A DNA stretch of 64,000 nt from Siccibacter colletis (GCF_000696575.1 NZ_JMSQ01000006.1:248001-312000); one strand, 5' to 3'. Positions 26,207 through 37,764 are shown, numbered from the stretch's first letter. Numbers and translations are program-made. Notes: a model not told the origin generated them from the letters alone.

Positions 26207-27211
26207 ATGAGTCTGGATATCAACCAGATTGCCATACACCAGCTTATCAAGCGTGATGAGCAGAACCTTGAGCTGGTCTTGCGCAATTCATTGCTGGAAA
26301 CCAGCGCCGCCGTAGAAGAGATGATGGCGGAGCTGCACCGGGTTTATAGCGCCAAAAGTAAAGCCTACGGCCTGTTCGCGGAAGAGAGCGAGCTGGCGCA
26401 GACCCTGCGTCTGCACCGCCAGGGTGAAGAAGATTTCCTGCCGTTCAGCCGTGCGGCGACGGCGCGTCTGCGCGACGAGCTGGCGAAATACCCGTTCGCC
26501 GACGGCGGGGTGGTGCTGTTCTGCCACTATCGCTATCTGGCGGTGGAATATCTGCTGGTGGCAGTGCTGACGAACCTCAGCAGCATGCGCGTGAATGAGA
26601 ATTTGGATATCAGTTCGACGCACTATCTGGACATCGCCCATGCCGATATCGTGGCGCGTATCGATCTCACCGAGTGGGAAACCAACCCGGAATCGACCCG
26701 CTACCTGACGTTCCTGAAAGGGCGCGTGGGGCGCAAGGTGTCAGACTTCTTTATGGATTTCCTCGGTGCCAGCGAGGGGCTGGATACCAAAGCGCAGAAC
26801 CGCGGCCTGTTACAGGCGGTGGATGACTACACCGCGGAAGCGCAGCTCGATAAAAACGAGCGCCAGAACGTGCGTCAGCAGGTGTACAGCTACTGCAGCG
26901 AGCAGCTTCAGGCGGGGGAGGAGATTGCGCTTTCCGAGCTGGCAAAAGAGCTGCCAAGCTTTGGCGAGAAAAATTTCCAGGAGTTTACTGCCGAGCAGGG
27001 TTATGAGCTGGAAGAGACGTTCCCGGCGGATCGCAGCACCCTGCGTCAGCTCACTAAATACGCCGGTAGCGGCGGCGGTCTGACCATCAATTTCGATGCC
27101 ATGCTGCTGGGCGAGCGCATTTTCTGGGACCCGGCCACCGATACCCTGACCATCAAGGGTACGCCGCCGAACCTGCGCGATCAGCTTCAGCGCCGCACGT
27201 CGGGCAAATAA
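26207..27211 (+). CDS. yejK: Nucleoid-associated protein YejK (NdpA)
   Basis: 334 aa, against 335 in E. coli, a nucleoid-associated protein of the NA37 family that co-purifies with the nucleoid and interacts with topoisomerase IV. GAAAGGAGAG precedes the ATG at 26207. The family segments [19 protein letters not shown] and [18 protein letters not shown] are present at the two ends. It is a single gene facing rplY across a bidirectional terminator. Confidence 0.95.
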   Translation: MSLDINQIAIHQLIKRDEQNLELVLRNSLLETSAAVEEMMAELHRVYSAKSKAYGLFAEESELAQTLRLHRQGEEDFLPFSRAATARLRDELAKYPFADGGVVLFCHYRYLAVEYLLVAVLTNLSSMRVNENLDISSTHYLDIAHADIVARIDLTEWETNPESTRYLTFLKGRVGRKVSDFFMDFLGASEGLDTKAQNRGLLQAVDDYTAEAQLDKNERQNVRQQVYSYCSEQLQAGEEIALSELAKELPSFGEKNFQEFTAEQGYELEETFPADRSTLRQLTKYAGSGGGLTINFDAMLLGERIFWDPATDTLTIKGTPPNLRDQLQRRTSGK

Positions 27212-27242
27212 CACCGGGCGGTGCGCCGCCCTGATTCAGCCA

Positions 27243-27270
27243 TAAAAAAACGCCGCATAAGCGGCGTTTA
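27243..27270. terminator. Bidirectional terminator of yejK and rplY
   Basis: AACGCCGC-ATAA-GCGGCGTT preceded by an A run; it serves both convergent genes. Confidence 0.85.
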
Positions 27271-27288
27271 TTCTGGTTTCATCTGCAC

Positions 27289-27573
27289 TTACGCGCGAAC
27301 GAAGTCCACGTGGGCCAGTTTAGGTTTGTACGGGTGACGCTGTACAGCCTGAACTTTAACTTTGATTTCTTTACCGTCAACAGCGATGGTCAGAACTTCA
27401 GAGTAGAACTCAGGCTTCGCCTGCATGTTCATTACTTTGTCGTGATCCAGTTCGATGGCGATTGCCGCTTCAGAACCACCATAGATGATGGCCGGGAACT
27501 TGTTCGCTGTGCGCAGGCGGCGGCTCGCACCCTTACCCTGCTCTTTACGTGCTTGTGCTTCGATAGTGAACAT
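27289..27573 (-). CDS. rplY: 50S ribosomal protein L25
   Basis: Binds 5S rRNA in the large subunit. 94 aa, exactly the E. coli length, of the short L25 type without the CTC extension. It begins [20 protein letters not shown]. The RBS AAGAGAGA lies just upstream. It is a single gene. In E. coli L25 represses translation of its own mRNA through the leader, and a hairpin is visible at the matching place here. Confidence 0.98.
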   Translation of the reverse strand: MFTIEAQARKEQGKGASRRLRTANKFPAIIYGGSEAAIAIELDHDKVMNMQAKPEFYSEVLTIAVDGKEIKVKVQAVQRHPYKPKLAHVDFVRA

Positions 27574-27591
27574 TGCTGTCTCTCTTCAAAT

Positions 27592-27623
27592 AAAAAACCT
27601 GTTACAGGCGACCCAGCAACAGG
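27592..27623 (-). promoter_or_regulatory. Hairpin in the rplY leader
   Basis: On the minus strand, CCTGTT and AACAGG pair (or CCTG-TAA-CAGG in a smaller form) and are followed by TTTTTT, then the RBS and ATG. This looks like a terminator-type hairpin 18-20 nt before the start. It may take part in L25 autoregulation or attenuation. The structure is seen; the role is inferred. Confidence 0.5.
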
Positions 27624-27699
27624 CGATTGTTCTGCTTTGCGGATGCAAAAGCGGGCGGCATTATAGCTTTGTTTTCAGGCAGCAGCAACGAAAACAGCC

Positions 27700-29460
27700 T
27701 CAGCCGCGCAATTCATTGGCGCGCCGGAAACGCCCCTGGTAGTCGAACACCTTCTCGCGTACCTGCCAGTAGTGACCTTTTTTACGCGCGACCACAAAGT
27801 CGGGATGGCGCAGCAAGGCCTGCTGCCGCTGAATGTCCGCGGCGGTTTTCCACGCCAGCGGTACACCGGGCGTGCGGGTATGCGGGCGGATAAACAGCTG
27901 CTCAAAGGCGGTGCGCTGTGCCGGGGTGGTCAACCGGAAGCGTTCGCTGACATCGGCACCCTCTTCATCATAATAGGTGACGTTCAGCCACTCGCCCTTA
28001 TCGTCGGCACCGCTCGCCAACGCCATACCGCCGCAGCGCAGCACCAGCGCGTCTTTCAGTTTCAGCGCGGCTTTCAGCATATCGTCAGGGTCAACCAGCA
28101 CCTGGTCGCACTCGCGGCAGCGACGGGCCGCGATGTCGTTTTCCGCATTGCAGTTCGGGCAGTTCTTAAAGCGGAAGCGGTAGTCGCACTGCTCGCGCGT
28201 GCCGTCGTCATCCTCAAACCACCCCTGGCAGCGGCGGCCAAAGTGTTCGAGCAGCGTGCCGTCCGCGGTGGTCTTTCCCCAGAAGGTGTTGGCGAAGCCG
28301 CAGGCCGGGCAGAACACCTGCACCGGGACGTTATCGCTTTTCCCTTTCGGACTGCCCACTTCCGGGGTGTAAAGATCGTGCGGGTTACCGGCATAGTCGA
28401 GGATCAGACAGTCGGTTTTGCCCGGCGCGAGGCGCAGGCCGCGTCCGACGATCTGCTGGTACAGGCTGACCGATTCGGTAGGGCGCAGAATTGCGATCAG
28501 GTCGACGTGCGGCGCATCAAACCCGGTGGTCAGTACCGACACGTTCACCAGATAGCGATAGCGCTGGGCTTTGAACGCCTCAATCAGCTCATCGCGTACC
28601 GGCCCGGGCGTATCGCCAGTGATCAGCGCGGCTTCATCGGTTGGCAGCAGGCCGGTGATTTCCCGCGCGTGCTCCACGGTGGCGGCAAAAATCATCACCC
28701 CTTTGCGCGTCTGAGCGAACTCCATAATCTGGCTAATGATGTGTGGCGTGATGCGCTTCTGGTTTTTCAGTTCGCGGTTGAGGTCTGCCTCGCTGAACAG
28801 GCCGTTGGACTGGGCCGTCAGGCGGCTGAAGTCATACTGCACCACCGGCATATCAAGGCGCTCCGGCGGCGTCAGATAGCCGTGCTTAATCATGTAGCGC
28901 AGCGGCAGCTCGTAGATGCAGTCCCGGAACAGCGCTTTCGTATCGCCGCGCACCATGCCGTGGTAGTGGAACTGATAGATCCAGCCTTTGCCGAGGCGGT
29001 AGGGCGTCGCGGTCAGTCCCAGCAGGCGCAGTTGCGGATTGGCCTTGCGCAGATGGGTGAGGATCTGCTGGTACTGGCTGTCGTCGTCACCGCTGATGCG
29101 GTGGCACTCATCGACGATCAGCAGGGAGAACGCGCCCTGAAAGTGGTCGGGATTACGCGCCACCGACTGTACGCTGCCGAACACCACTTTTCCCTGGCTC
29201 TCTTTACGCGACAGGCCAGCGGCGTAGATATCCGCCTCCAGTCCCAGCGCCTGGTATTTGGCGTGGTTTTGCGCCACCAGCTCTTTGACGTGCGCCAGCA
29301 CCAGCACGCGCCCGCGCGCGACCCGCGCCAGCTCGGCGATAACCAGACTTTTTCCCGCCCCGGTGGGCAGAACGATAACCGCAGGCGTCTGATGTTGACG
29401 GAAGTAGCGCAGGGTGGCGTCCACCGCGTCGCGCTGATAGGGGCGAAGAGTAAAAGACAT
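27700..29460 (-). CDS. radD: SF2 helicase-like DNA repair protein RadD
   Basis: 586 aa, the E. coli RadD (YejH) length; it helps repair double-strand breaks and stimulates RecA-mediated strand exchange. N-terminal SF2 motifs include Walker [10 protein letters not shown] (31-39) and the DEAH-type box VDECHR. The helicase C-terminal half ends with [21 protein letters not shown] zinc-ribbon-like set of cysteines follows: CPACG, then CPNC and CREC further on. It is divergent from rsuA. Confidence 0.95.
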   Translation of the reverse strand: MSFTLRPYQRDAVDATLRYFRQHQTPAVIVLPTGAGKSLVIAELARVARGRVLVLAHVKELVAQNHAKYQALGLEADIYAAGLSRKESQGKVVFGSVQSVARNPDHFQGAFSLLIVDECHRISGDDDSQYQQILTHLRKANPQLRLLGLTATPYRLGKGWIYQFHYHGMVRGDTKALFRDCIYELPLRYMIKHGYLTPPERLDMPVVQYDFSRLTAQSNGLFSEADLNRELKNQKRITPHIISQIMEFAQTRKGVMIFAATVEHAREITGLLPTDEAALITGDTPGPVRDELIEAFKAQRYRYLVNVSVLTTGFDAPHVDLIAILRPTESVSLYQQIVGRGLRLAPGKTDCLILDYAGNPHDLYTPEVGSPKGKSDNVPVQVFCPACGFANTFWGKTTADGTLLEHFGRRCQGWFEDDDGTREQCDYRFRFKNCPNCNAENDIAARRCRECDQVLVDPDDMLKAALKLKDALVLRCGGMALASGADDKGEWLNVTYYDEEGADVSERFRLTTPAQRTAFEQLFIRPHTRTPGVPLAWKTAADIQRQQALLRHPDFVVARKKGHYWQVREKVFDYQGRFRRANELRG

Positions 29461-29639
29461 CTCAAACCGTAATAATGATCACACCGTGCCATTATGGCAT
29501 GAAAAGCCAGGGAAATATGGCTTTTGCCTTGTGAGCAATCCCAGTCTCGTTATACTGGACGCGTTACTCCTTATACCTTCTTCTTTTCAGCGTTTTGCCC
29601 CTCCGACACAGCGAAACGCGCAACAGGCAATCAGATTTA

Positions 29640-30347
29640 ATGCGACTCGATAAGTTTATTTCTCAACAGCTCGAAATCAGCCGCGCACTGGCCGCGCGTG
29701 AAATCCGCGCCAGCCGCGTCACCGTCGACGGCGACATCGTCAGAGACAGCGCCTTCAAAATTCTGCCCGAGCACGAGGTGGCCTACGAGGGCAATACGCT
29801 GGCACAGCAGCGCGGCCCGCGCTATTTCATGCTCAACAAGCCAGAAGGCTACGTCTGCTCCACCGACGATCCGGATCATCCGACCATCCTCTATTTCATT
29901 GAGGAGCCGATGGCGTACAAGCTGCATGCCGCAGGGCGTCTGGATATCGATACCACCGGCCTGGTGCTGCTTACCGATGATGGCCAGTGGTCGCACCGCA
30001 TTACTTCTCCGCGCCACCACTGTGAGAAAACCTACCTGGTGACCCTGGATGCGCCGCTGAGCGACGAAACCGTGGCACAGTTCGCGGCAGGTATTCAGCT
30101 GCACAATGAAAAAGATCTCACTAAACCGGCGACGCTGGAGATCATCACCCCGACCGAAGCGCGGGTAACCATCAGCGAAGGGCGCTACCACCAGGTGAAA
30201 CGCATGTTCGCGGCGGTGGGTAACCACGTTGTCGGGTTGCATCGCGAGCGCATCGGCGAAGTGGTGCTTGACCCGGAACTGGAACCCGGTGAATACCGTC
30301 CGCTGACCGACGAAGAGATTGCTCTCGCCATTACGCCTTCACGTTAA
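29640..30347 (+). CDS. rsuA: 16S rRNA pseudouridine(516) synthase
   Basis: Makes pseudouridine at position 516 of 16S rRNA. 235 aa, against 231. An N-terminal S4 RNA-binding domain starts [20 protein letters not shown]. The catalytic Asp is in [16 protein letters not shown]. The ATG at 29640 matches the E. coli N-terminus; the in-frame ATG at 29595 adds unrelated residues. The next gene, bcr, starts 14 bp downstream, so the two are probably co-transcribed as in E. coli. Confidence 0.95.
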   Translation: MRLDKFISQQLEISRALAAREIRASRVTVDGDIVRDSAFKILPEHEVAYEGNTLAQQRGPRYFMLNKPEGYVCSTDDPDHPTILYFIEEPMAYKLHAAGRLDIDTTGLVLLTDDGQWSHRITSPRHHCEKTYLVTLDAPLSDETVAQFAAGIQLHNEKDLTKPATLEIITPTEARVTISEGRYHQVKRMFAAVGNHVVGLHRERIGEVVLDPELEPGEYRPLTDEEIALAITPSR

Positions 30348-30361
30348 TTCAGGAGAACACT

Positions 30362-31555
30362 GTGACATCCAGGCAGAATTCATCGCTGGGGATTGTATTT
30401 ATTCTTGGCCTGCTGGCCATGCTGATGCCGCTGTCGATCGACATGTACCTTCCGGCGCTGCCGGTTATTGCCAACGAGTACGGCGTACCGGCGGGCAGCG
30501 CGCAGATGACCCTCAGCACCTATATCCTGGGCTTTGCAGTGGGACAGCTGTTTTACGGCCCGATGGCCGACAGCTTTGGCCGCAAGCCGGTGGTGCTGGG
30601 CGGCACGCTGGTGTTTGCCTTTGCCGCGATGGCCTGCGCGCTTTCCAGCACCATTGACCAGCTGATCGCCATGCGCTTCGTGCACGGTCTGGCGGCAGCG
30701 GCGGCGAGCGTGGTGATCAACGCCCTGATGCGCGATATCTACCCGAAAGAGGAGTTCTCGCGCATGATGTCGTTTGTCATGCTGGTCACTACTGTTGCGC
30801 CGCTGGTGGCGCCGATGGTCGGGGGCGCGGTGCTGGTATGGTTTACCTGGCACTATATCTTCTGGATCCTCGCGGTGATGGCGCTGCTGGCCTGCGGCAT
30901 GATCTACTTCCTGATCCACGAAACCCTGCCGGTGGAGAAGCGTCAGAAGTTTCACCTGCGCACCACGGTGGGTAACTTCGCCGCGCTGTTCCGCCACAAG
31001 CGCGTGCTGAGCTACATGCTGGCGAGCGGCTTCAGCTTTGCGGCGATGTTCTCGTTCCTCAGCGCCGGACCGTTTGTTTACATCGAGCTGAATCACGTTT
31101 CGCCCCAGCACTTCGGCTATTACTTTGCGCTGAATATCGTGTTCCTGTTCATCATGACCATCATCAACAGCCGCTTTGTGCGGCGCGTCGGGGCGCTGAA
31201 CATGTTCCGCACCGGGCTGTGGGTCCAGTTTGTGATGGCGATATGGATGGTAGTTACGGCATTGCTGGACGTCGGGTTCTGGACGCTGGTACTGGGTATC
31301 GCGGTGTTTGTCGGCTGTATCTCAATGGTGGCGTCCAATGCCATGGCGGTCATTCTTGACGAGTTCCCGCACATGGCCGGGACCGCGTCGTCCCTGGCAG
31401 GCACCTTCCGCTTCGGCATCGGGGCGATTACCGGCGCGCTGCTGTCGCTGGCAACCTTCACCACCGCCTGGCCGATGCTGCTCTCTATAGCCATCTGCGC
31501 CAGCTGCTCAATCTTCTTCTATCTGTACGCCAGTCGGCCGAAGCGCACAGCCTGA
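30362..31555 (+). CDS. bcr: Bcr/CflA-type multidrug efflux MFS transporter
   Basis: Inner-membrane proton-driven drug antiporter of the DHA1 family; in E. coli it gives resistance to bicyclomycin and sulfonamides when overexpressed. 397 aa with 12 TM helices. The motif A region reads [16 protein letters not shown], between TM2 and TM3. The start is GTG at 30362, preceded by AGGAG. It lies 14 bp after rsuA and is followed by a terminator. Confidence 0.95.
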   Translation: MTSRQNSSLGIVFILGLLAMLMPLSIDMYLPALPVIANEYGVPAGSAQMTLSTYILGFAVGQLFYGPMADSFGRKPVVLGGTLVFAFAAMACALSSTIDQLIAMRFVHGLAAAAASVVINALMRDIYPKEEFSRMMSFVMLVTTVAPLVAPMVGGAVLVWFTWHYIFWILAVMALLACGMIYFLIHETLPVEKRQKFHLRTTVGNFAALFRHKRVLSYMLASGFSFAAMFSFLSAGPFVYIELNHVSPQHFGYYFALNIVFLFIMTIINSRFVRRVGALNMFRTGLWVQFVMAIWMVVTALLDVGFWTLVLGIAVFVGCISMVASNAMAVILDEFPHMAGTASSLAGTFRFGIGAITGALLSLATFTTAWPMLLSIAICASCSIFFYLYASRPKRTA

Positions 31556-31892
31556 AGCAACAGCTTGCCGATTTCAGGGGACCCGCGGTCCCCTTTTTGC
31601 TGCCGGTGATGATAGCGAATCGATTAATTTGTTTCCTGAATGTAAAAGCGCTGGCAGTAAAAAGTCATAAATTTGTAGGTGAAAAAGGTTGAGTTAGCGC
31701 TCAGAACGCGTTACATATAGCGCGAAAATGCGTGCCAGAGCACAAAAATAAAACCCTGATAGTGAAAGGGTAACGCGAAATGTGCTGTGGCTGGTGAGCA
31801 AAAATGTTGCGAATGTTGAACATTAATGCAACATTGTATTAACTTTGCCGCGCGCATGATGAGCTGTTTTTATGATATCCGGGGACACCATT
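31556..31892. other. bcr-yejG intergenic region
   Basis: 337 bp containing the bcr terminator and an A+T-rich stretch that must hold the yejG promoter. Short repeats of GCAACATT or AATGTTGCG around 31803-31836 are visible, but I cannot name a site. No gene seen. Confidence 0.6.
31577..31598 (+). terminator. bcr terminator
   Basis: GGGGACC-CGC-GGTCCCC followed by TTTTT, 22 bp after the bcr stop. Confidence 0.88.
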
Positions 31893-32237
31893 TTGAATAC
31901 GTTACAACTCTCCATCGTCCATCGCTTGCCGCAGAGCTTTCGTTGGCTGGCGGGTTCCGCAGGCACTAAAGTCGAACCGATTCCGCAAAACGGCCAGGCC
32001 GGCGACAACAGCCTTATCGCGCTGAAGCTCCTGAGCGCCGACGGCGAAAATGCCTGGGTGGTGATGCAGAAGCTGAGCCAGGCGCTGAGCGATATCGCCG
32101 TAGAGTGTTCGGTGCTGGAGTGCGAGGGCGAACCCTGCCTGTTCGTCAAACGCCAGGACGAATTCGCCGCGACCGGGCGGTTAAAAAACTTTGGCGTGGC
32201 TATCGCCGAAAGCTTCTCTGCCAACAACCCTGTCTGA
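31893..32237 (+). CDS. yejG: Conserved protein YejG
   Basis: 114-aa cytoplasmic protein of unknown molecular function, exactly the length of E. coli YejG when the TTG at 31893 is used. It begins [15 protein letters not shown] after the start residues and includes [20 protein letters not shown]. An in-frame ATG at 31872 would add seven residues not found in E. coli and has no good RBS; GGGGA upstream of the TTG is better placed. It is convergent with yejF, with one base between the stops. Confidence 0.88.
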   Translation: MNTLQLSIVHRLPQSFRWLAGSAGTKVEPIPQNGQAGDNSLIALKLLSADGENAWVVMQKLSQALSDIAVECSVLECEGEPCLFVKRQDEFAATGRLKNFGVAIAESFSANNPV

Positions 32238-32238
32238 T

Positions 32239-33828
32239 CTAGCGCAGCGCGAGCAGCTCTCGCGTGTACTCCGCGCCCGGCGAGGTGAAGATCTCGTCGC
32301 ATTTCCCCTGTTCAACCACCTCGCCCTGGCGCAGCACTGCGACCTGATGGCACAGCGAACGCACGACCTGTAAATCATGGCTGATAAAGATATACGCCAG
32401 GCCGTGACGGGCCTGCAGTGCTTTCAGTAAGGTGAGGATCTGGGCCTGCACCGAGCGATCGAGCGATGAGGTCGGCTCATCCAGAATGATCAGTTCCGGT
32501 TTGAGGATCAGGGCGCGCGCAATGGCGATGCGCTGACGCTGGCCGCCGGAAAACTCCGCCGGGTAACGATGGCGCGTCTCGGGATCAAGCCCCACTTCCT
32601 GCATCACGCTGATCACGGCCGCCTCGCGAGCCGCCGCATCAAGCGACGGCTGATGCACGCGTAACCCTTCGGCAATAATCTGCTGCACGTCAAGCCGCGG
32701 GTTGAGTGAGGAGTTCGGGTCCTGGAACACCACCTGGATGCGGTGGCGCAGCGGCAACAGCTGCTTGCGGTTCATCTGGTGCAGCGGCTGTCCGTCAAAA
32801 ATGATGTCGCCACCGGACGGGATAAGCCGCAGCAGCGCCAGCCCGGTCGTGCTTTTTCCGGAGCCGGACTCGCCCACCAATCCAAGACTCTCTCCGGCAC
32901 GCAGGGTGATGTTGAGCTGCTTCAGCGCGTGATGATGTCCGACGGTGCGACGTAGCACACCTTTCCTGATAGCAAAGGCGACGCTGAGGTTGCGCACCTC
33001 CAGCAGCACGCGGGCGTCCGCTGCCAGCGGGACGGGCTCGCCATCCGGTTCCGCCGCCAGCAGCCGCCGGGTGTAGTCATGCTGCGGGGCGTTGAACAGC
33101 GCCTGACGGGTATTACGCTCCACGCAGCGTCCGTTGTGCATCACCGCCACGTTATCGGCGATGCGGCGCACCAGCGTCAGGTTATGGGTGATAAACAGCA
33201 GCCCCATGTTAAGCTCCTGCTTCAGCTCCGCCAGCAGGGTAAGGATCTGCGCCTGTACCGAGACGTCCAGCGCGGTGGTTGGCTCGTCGGCAATCAGCAG
33301 GGCCGGACGCGTCAGCAGCGCCATGGCGATCATCACCCGCTGACGCTCCCCACCGGAAAGCTGATGCGGATAGTCGTTGAGCCGGGCGCGTGGCGTGCGA
33401 ATGCCCACCCGATCGAGGCAGGTGAGGATCTCGGCGCGGGCCGCTTCCCGGCGCATACCGCGATGCAGGGAGAGCACTTCACAGAGCTGCTTTTCCAGGG
33501 TGTGCAGCGGGTTGAGCGATACCATCGGCTCCTGAAAGATCATGGCAATCTGGTTACCGCGCACGCCGCGCAGAGTGCGCTCGTCGGCGTCGAGCAGCGA
33601 CTGGCCGCGAAAGCGAATGCTGCCCTGCGGATACACTACCGGCGGGGAAGGCAGTAGCCGCAGCACCGACAGCGCGGTGACACTTTTGCCGGAGCCGGAT
33701 TCCCCCACCAGCGCCAGCGTCTCGCCAGCATCAACGCTGAGCGACAGGTCGTGCACCACCTGGCGCTCAACGCCGTTCTGGCGAAAGGCAATCGATAAAT
33801 TCTCAATGGTCAGCAGCGGAGCGCTCAT
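32239..33828 (-). CDS. yejF: Peptide ABC importer, double ATPase subunit
   Basis: ATPase of the YejABEF importer, which takes up peptides and, in E. coli, microcin C. 529 aa, the E. coli length. Two ATPase domains are fused: each has Walker A GESGSGKS, and the signatures are LSGGERQR and FSGGQRQR. The start at 33828 (MSAPLLTIENL) lies one base before the yejE stop codon, and the longer open frame upstream lies inside yejE. It is last of the operon yejA-yejB-yejE-yejF. Confidence 0.96.
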   Translation of the reverse strand: MSAPLLTIENLSIAFRQNGVERQVVHDLSLSVDAGETLALVGESGSGKSVTALSVLRLLPSPPVVYPQGSIRFRGQSLLDADERTLRGVRGNQIAMIFQEPMVSLNPLHTLEKQLCEVLSLHRGMRREAARAEILTCLDRVGIRTPRARLNDYPHQLSGGERQRVMIAMALLTRPALLIADEPTTALDVSVQAQILTLLAELKQELNMGLLFITHNLTLVRRIADNVAVMHNGRCVERNTRQALFNAPQHDYTRRLLAAEPDGEPVPLAADARVLLEVRNLSVAFAIRKGVLRRTVGHHHALKQLNITLRAGESLGLVGESGSGKSTTGLALLRLIPSGGDIIFDGQPLHQMNRKQLLPLRHRIQVVFQDPNSSLNPRLDVQQIIAEGLRVHQPSLDAAAREAAVISVMQEVGLDPETRHRYPAEFSGGQRQRIAIARALILKPELIILDEPTSSLDRSVQAQILTLLKALQARHGLAYIFISHDLQVVRSLCHQVAVLRQGEVVEQGKCDEIFTSPGAEYTRELLALR

Positions 33829-33829
33829 A

Positions 33830-34855
33830 TCAGGCAGCCTTACTCGGGTCGAAAGCGTCGCGCACGGCTTCGCCAATAAAGATCAACAGCGACAGCAGGA
33901 TCGCCAGCGAGAAGAAGGCGGTAATACCCAGCCAGGGCGCCTGCAGATTATTTTTGCCCTGCAGCAGCAGTTCACCCAGCGACGCTGAACCGGGCGGCAG
34001 GCCGAAACCGAGGAAATCGAGGGAGCTTAACAGCGCAATCGATCCGCACAGGATGAATGGCAGGAAGGTGAGGGTGGCCACCATCGCATTGGGCAGCATA
34101 TGGCGAAAGATGATGCTGCGGTCGCTGACGCCGAGCGCCTGAGCGGCACGAATATAGTCGAAGTTACGGGTGCGCAGAAACTCGGCGCGCACCACCCCCA
34201 CGAGGCTCATCCAGCCGAACAGCACGGTTATAGCCAGCAGCCACCAGAAGCCCGGCTGCACCACGCTTGAAAGCAAAATAATCAGAAACAGCGTTGGCAT
34301 CCCGGACCAGATTTCAATCAGGCGCTGGCCAAAGAGATCGATTTTTCCCCCGTAGTAGCCCTGAATCGCGCCCACCGTCACGCCAATAACGCTGGAGAGC
34401 AGGGTCAGCATCAGACCAAACAGGATCGAGATGCGCGTGCCGTAGAGCGTGCGGGCCAGCACGTCGCCGCCGTTGGCGTCGGTACCGAGCCAGTTTTCAT
34501 GCGAAGGCGGAGAGGGAAACGGCTCGCGGCTGGCGAAATGAATGGAGCTGCCGCTGAAGTGCACCGGCGGCCACAGCGCCCAGCCGCGCTGGTCGAGCTG
34601 CTGGCGCAGCCACGGATCCTGATAATCAGCCGCGGTGGCGAAGGGGCCGCCGAAGTCGCTTTCACTGTAGTTTTTTACCACCGGAAAATACCACTCGCCT
34701 TCATAGCGGGCGACCAGCGGCCTGTCGTTCGCCACCAGCTCGGCGCCGAGGCTGAGAATGAAAATGACAAGAAAGATCCACAGCGACCAGAAGCCGCGGC
34801 GGTTGCGGCGAAAGCGCGCCCAGCGCATCTGGTTTACCGGACTAAGTCTGCTCAT
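33830..34855 (-). CDS. yejE: Peptide ABC importer, permease YejE
   Basis: Inner-membrane permease of the DppC/OppC type; 341 aa, equal to E. coli. The N-terminal TM helix is followed by a periplasmic stretch and five more helices. The EAA-like coupling region reads [21 protein letters not shown]. Its ATG overlaps the yejB stop by four bases (ATGA), so translation is coupled. Confidence 0.96.
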   Translation of the reverse strand: MSRLSPVNQMRWARFRRNRRGFWSLWIFLVIFILSLGAELVANDRPLVARYEGEWYFPVVKNYSESDFGGPFATAADYQDPWLRQQLDQRGWALWPPVHFSGSSIHFASREPFPSPPSHENWLGTDANGGDVLARTLYGTRISILFGLMLTLLSSVIGVTVGAIQGYYGGKIDLFGQRLIEIWSGMPTLFLIILLSSVVQPGFWWLLAITVLFGWMSLVGVVRAEFLRTRNFDYIRAAQALGVSDRSIIFRHMLPNAMVATLTFLPFILCGSIALLSSLDFLGFGLPPGSASLGELLLQGKNNLQAPWLGITAFFSLAILLSLLIFIGEAVRDAFDPSKAA

Positions 34856-35949
34856 CCGCGTCCCTCAAAATCAATGCGTGGGTCCACCAGGGTATAGGTG
34901 ATGTCGCTCAGAATATTGAGCAGCAGCCCCACCAGCGTAAAGATATAGAGCGTACCGAACATCACCGGATAATCGCGCGATACCGTCGCTTCGTAACCCA
35001 GCAGGCCGAGGCCGTTAAGGGAGAACACCACTTCAATCAACAGTGAACCGGTAAAGAACATGCTGATAAAGGTGGCCGGGAAACCGGCGATCACCAGCAG
35101 CATGGCGTTGCGAAACACGTGTTTCCAGAGGATCTGCCGCTCCGGCACGCCTTTTGCCCTGGCGGTAACCACGTACTGTTTGCGGATCTCATCCATAAAC
35201 GAGTTTTTGGTCAGCATGGTGAGCGCGGCAAAGCCGCCGATCACCGTCGCCAGCACCGGCAGGGTGATATGCCAGAGGTAGTCGATGACTTTGCCGTACC
35301 ACGGCAGGGTGTCGAAGTTTGCTGACACCAGTCCGCGCAGCGGGAAGACGTCGAAATAGCTGCCGCCAGCAAAAAAGACAATCATCAGCACCGCGAACAG
35401 AAATGGCGGGATGGCATAGCCGATGATGATCGCCGCACTGCTCCAGACGTCGAAGCTGCTGCCGTTGTGCACTGCCTTGCGAATACCGAGCGGGATTGAC
35501 ACCAGGTAGATAATTAACGTGCTCCACAGCCCCAGCGTAATGGAAACCGGCAGGCTCTCTTTTATCAGTTGCAGCACCGACGCGCTGCGGAACAGGCTGT
35601 CGCCAAAATCAAAGCGCACATAGTTCCAGAGCATCTGGAAATAGCGCTCGTGCAGCGGCTTGTCGAAGCCGTAGCGATGGGTAATTTCGGCGATCACTTC
35701 CGGGTCGAGGCCGCGCGCACCGCGGTACTGGCTGTCGCCGGGAGCCGCTACGCCCGTGCGGGCGTGGGTGCTGCCCATGCCTTCGCCCCCGCCGCCCGGC
35801 ATCGTGCTGCTGTTGCCAAACTGCAGGGCGGCGATGGCCTGATCCACCGGCCCGCCGGGGGCTATCTGCACGATGAAAAAGTTAATGGTGATGATTGCCC
35901 ACAGCGTCGGGATCAGCAGCAGCAGGCGTCGAACAAGATAGGCTCCCAC
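34852..35949 (-). CDS. yejB: Peptide ABC importer, permease YejB
   Basis: Inner-membrane permease of the DppB/OppB type; 365 aa, against 364. [19 protein letters not shown] is the usual first helix. The coupling segment is [20 protein letters not shown]. It starts 9 bp after yejA and overlaps yejE at the end. A Gly/Pro-rich periplasmic stretch at about 48-75 is a feature of YejB proteins. Confidence 0.96.
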   Translation of the reverse strand: MGAYLVRRLLLLIPTLWAIITINFFIVQIAPGGPVDQAIAALQFGNSSTMPGGGGEGMGSTHARTGVAAPGDSQYRGARGLDPEVIAEITHRYGFDKPLHERYFQMLWNYVRFDFGDSLFRSASVLQLIKESLPVSITLGLWSTLIIYLVSIPLGIRKAVHNGSSFDVWSSAAIIIGYAIPPFLFAVLMIVFFAGGSYFDVFPLRGLVSANFDTLPWYGKVIDYLWHITLPVLATVIGGFAALTMLTKNSFMDEIRKQYVVTARAKGVPERQILWKHVFRNAMLLVIAGFPATFISMFFTGSLLIEVVFSLNGLGLLGYEATVSRDYPVMFGTLYIFTLVGLLLNILSDITYTLVDPRIDFEGRG

Positions 35950-35958
35950 GTTCGCTCC

Positions 35959-37764
35959 TTAGCGCCGCGCTTCCGGCAGTTTTGCTGCCTTGTTGATGTC
36001 ATACCACCAGTTGTCCAGCCCCAGATCGTAGACCGGGCGCACCGCCGGGCGGGAGAATTTATCCCAGTAAGCGAAACGGTCAGAGGCCATGTACCACATC
36101 GGGATCATGTAATAATTCCACGTCAGAACTCGATCAAGTGCCCGCCCCAGCGTCAGCAGGGCTGCTTTGTCATCCTGACGGGCAATCACCTTTTCAATCA
36201 GCTGGTCAATAACCGGGTTGCTGACCCCCGGCGAGTTATAGGTGGAGTCGATGTACTGCGACGACCAGGAAATTTGCAGGTCAGAGCCAGGGAACGGCAT
36301 GGCGCGATAGAGCGTCGGGATCATGTCGTAGTCCCGGCTGCGCAGGCGGTTGGTGATCTGCGAGTTGTCCACCGGACGCAGGTCGAGGGTAATGCCGAGG
36401 CGCTCAAGATTATGCTGGAACGGGATCACCCACTGGTTATTACCTCCCGATGAGAGCAGCAGCTCGAAGCGAAACGGCTGACCGGTCTTCACATTCACCA
36501 GCTTCTGATTCTTGATCTCCCAGCCGGCGCTTTTCAGCAGCGCGGCGGCTTTGAGCAGGTTATCGCGGTTAAAGCCGTCGCCTTTCGACACCGGCGGCTG
36601 GTAGATCGCGGTGAACACCTCCGGTGGCAGGTCTGCTTTCATCGGTGCCAGTAGCGTCAGTTCGGCGGCGTCCGGGTAGCCGCGGGCGGCGTATTCCGTA
36701 TTCTGGAAGTAGCTGTTGGCACGGCTGTATGCGCCGTAGAACAGTGCTTTATTCATCCATTCGAAGTCGAAGGCGAGCGTAATTGCTTCGCGCACCCGGC
36801 GGTCGCTGAACAGAGGGCGCTGGATATTAAACGCCAGCCAGCGCGTGTCCTGGGCGGAGGTATTGGGCTGCTCCTCTTTGGTGATATAGCCCTGCGCGAA
36901 GTTGCGCCCGATATAGCGCGTGGCCCAGTTTTTCGCGCTCGACTCGGTGCGGAAATCAAACGCGCCGGCTTTAAAAGCCTCAAAGGCGACGTTATCGTCG
37001 AGATAGTAGTCGTAGCGCACGGTATCAAAATTCCAGCGGCCACGATTGACCGGCAGCGTTGCCGCCCAGTAATCCTTCACCCGGGAATAGGTGATGTACT
37101 GACCCATGCGCCAGGCGCTGATTTTATACGGCCCGCTGGCAAGGGGCGGCGTTGGCAGCGGGTCGCTGAGCTTGCGGCTTTTCCAGTATTTCTCCGGCAT
37201 GACCGGCAGGGTGAACAGGCTGAGCAGCTTCTCTTTCCCGGCCTCGCCCAGCGCAATGCGCACTGTCAGCGGGGCGATGGCTTTTACCGTGGTGCCTTTA
37301 TAGAAGATACGAAACTGCGGCACGCCCTCGGTCATAAACTTCTGAAAGGTAAACGCCACGTCGCGGGCAGTGACTGGCGTGCCGTCGTGAAAGCGCGCCC
37401 GGGGATTGATGGCGATCTCGGCCCAGGCGTAGTCGCTGGAATAGCGTGCTGATTCGGCAATCAGCGGGTAGTAGCTGCCGGGTTCATCGTCAGAGGTGGT
37501 ATAGAGCGAGTCGTACAGCGAGCCGGTACGTTCCCCCGGGTTACCGCGCAGCGCAAAGCGGTTGAAGTTATCGAAGGTGCCGATTTTCGCCAGCGTAATA
37601 CTGCCGCCTTTGGGGGCGGCCGGGTTGACGTAATCATAGTGGGTGAAGTCAACGGCATATTTCGGCTCGCCGATAACTGCAAATGCTTCGGCCTCTTCAA
37701 TGGTGGCTGCCAGACCCGGGAGTGACACCAGGCTCATCAGCACTATCGCTATACGCGCAATCAT
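35959..37764 (-). CDS. yejA: Peptide ABC importer, periplasmic binding protein
   Basis: Periplasmic solute-binding protein (SBP family 5) that delivers peptides to YejBEF. 601 aa, against 604. The signal peptide MIARIAIVLMSLVSLPGLAA is cleaved near residue 20. The family segment VAFTFQKFMTEGVPQFR is present. It is the first gene of the four-gene operon; a 96-bp gap separates it from the pdeN stop. Confidence 0.95.
   Translation of the reverse strand: MIARIAIVLMSLVSLPGLAATIEEAEAFAVIGEPKYAVDFTHYDYVNPAAPKGGSITLAKIGTFDNFNRFALRGNPGERTGSLYDSLYTTSDDEPGSYYPLIAESARYSSDYAWAEIAINPRARFHDGTPVTARDVAFTFQKFMTEGVPQFRIFYKGTTVKAIAPLTVRIALGEAGKEKLLSLFTLPVMPEKYWKSRKLSDPLPTPPLASGPYKISAWRMGQYITYSRVKDYWAATLPVNRGRWNFDTVRYDYYLDDNVAFEAFKAGAFDFRTESSAKNWATRYIGRNFAQGYITKEEQPNTSAQDTRWLAFNIQRPLFSDRRVREAITLAFDFEWMNKALFYGAYSRANSYFQNTEYAARGYPDAAELTLLAPMKADLPPEVFTAIYQPPVSKGDGFNRDNLLKAAALLKSAGWEIKNQKLVNVKTGQPFRFELLLSSGGNNQWVIPFQHNLERLGITLDLRPVDNSQITNRLRSRDYDMIPTLYRAMPFPGSDLQISWSSQYIDSTYNSPGVSNPVIDQLIEKVIARQDDKAALLTLGRALDRVLTWNYYMIPMWYMASDRFAYWDKFSRPAVRPVYDLGLDNWWYDINKAAKLPEARR

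Noticed and set aside
27772..29472. 566-aa plus-strand open frame opposite radD
   Set aside because: It lies wholly antisense to radD, which has intact helicase motifs. High G+C creates long antisense frames; composition is Arg/Gln/His-rich with no domain.
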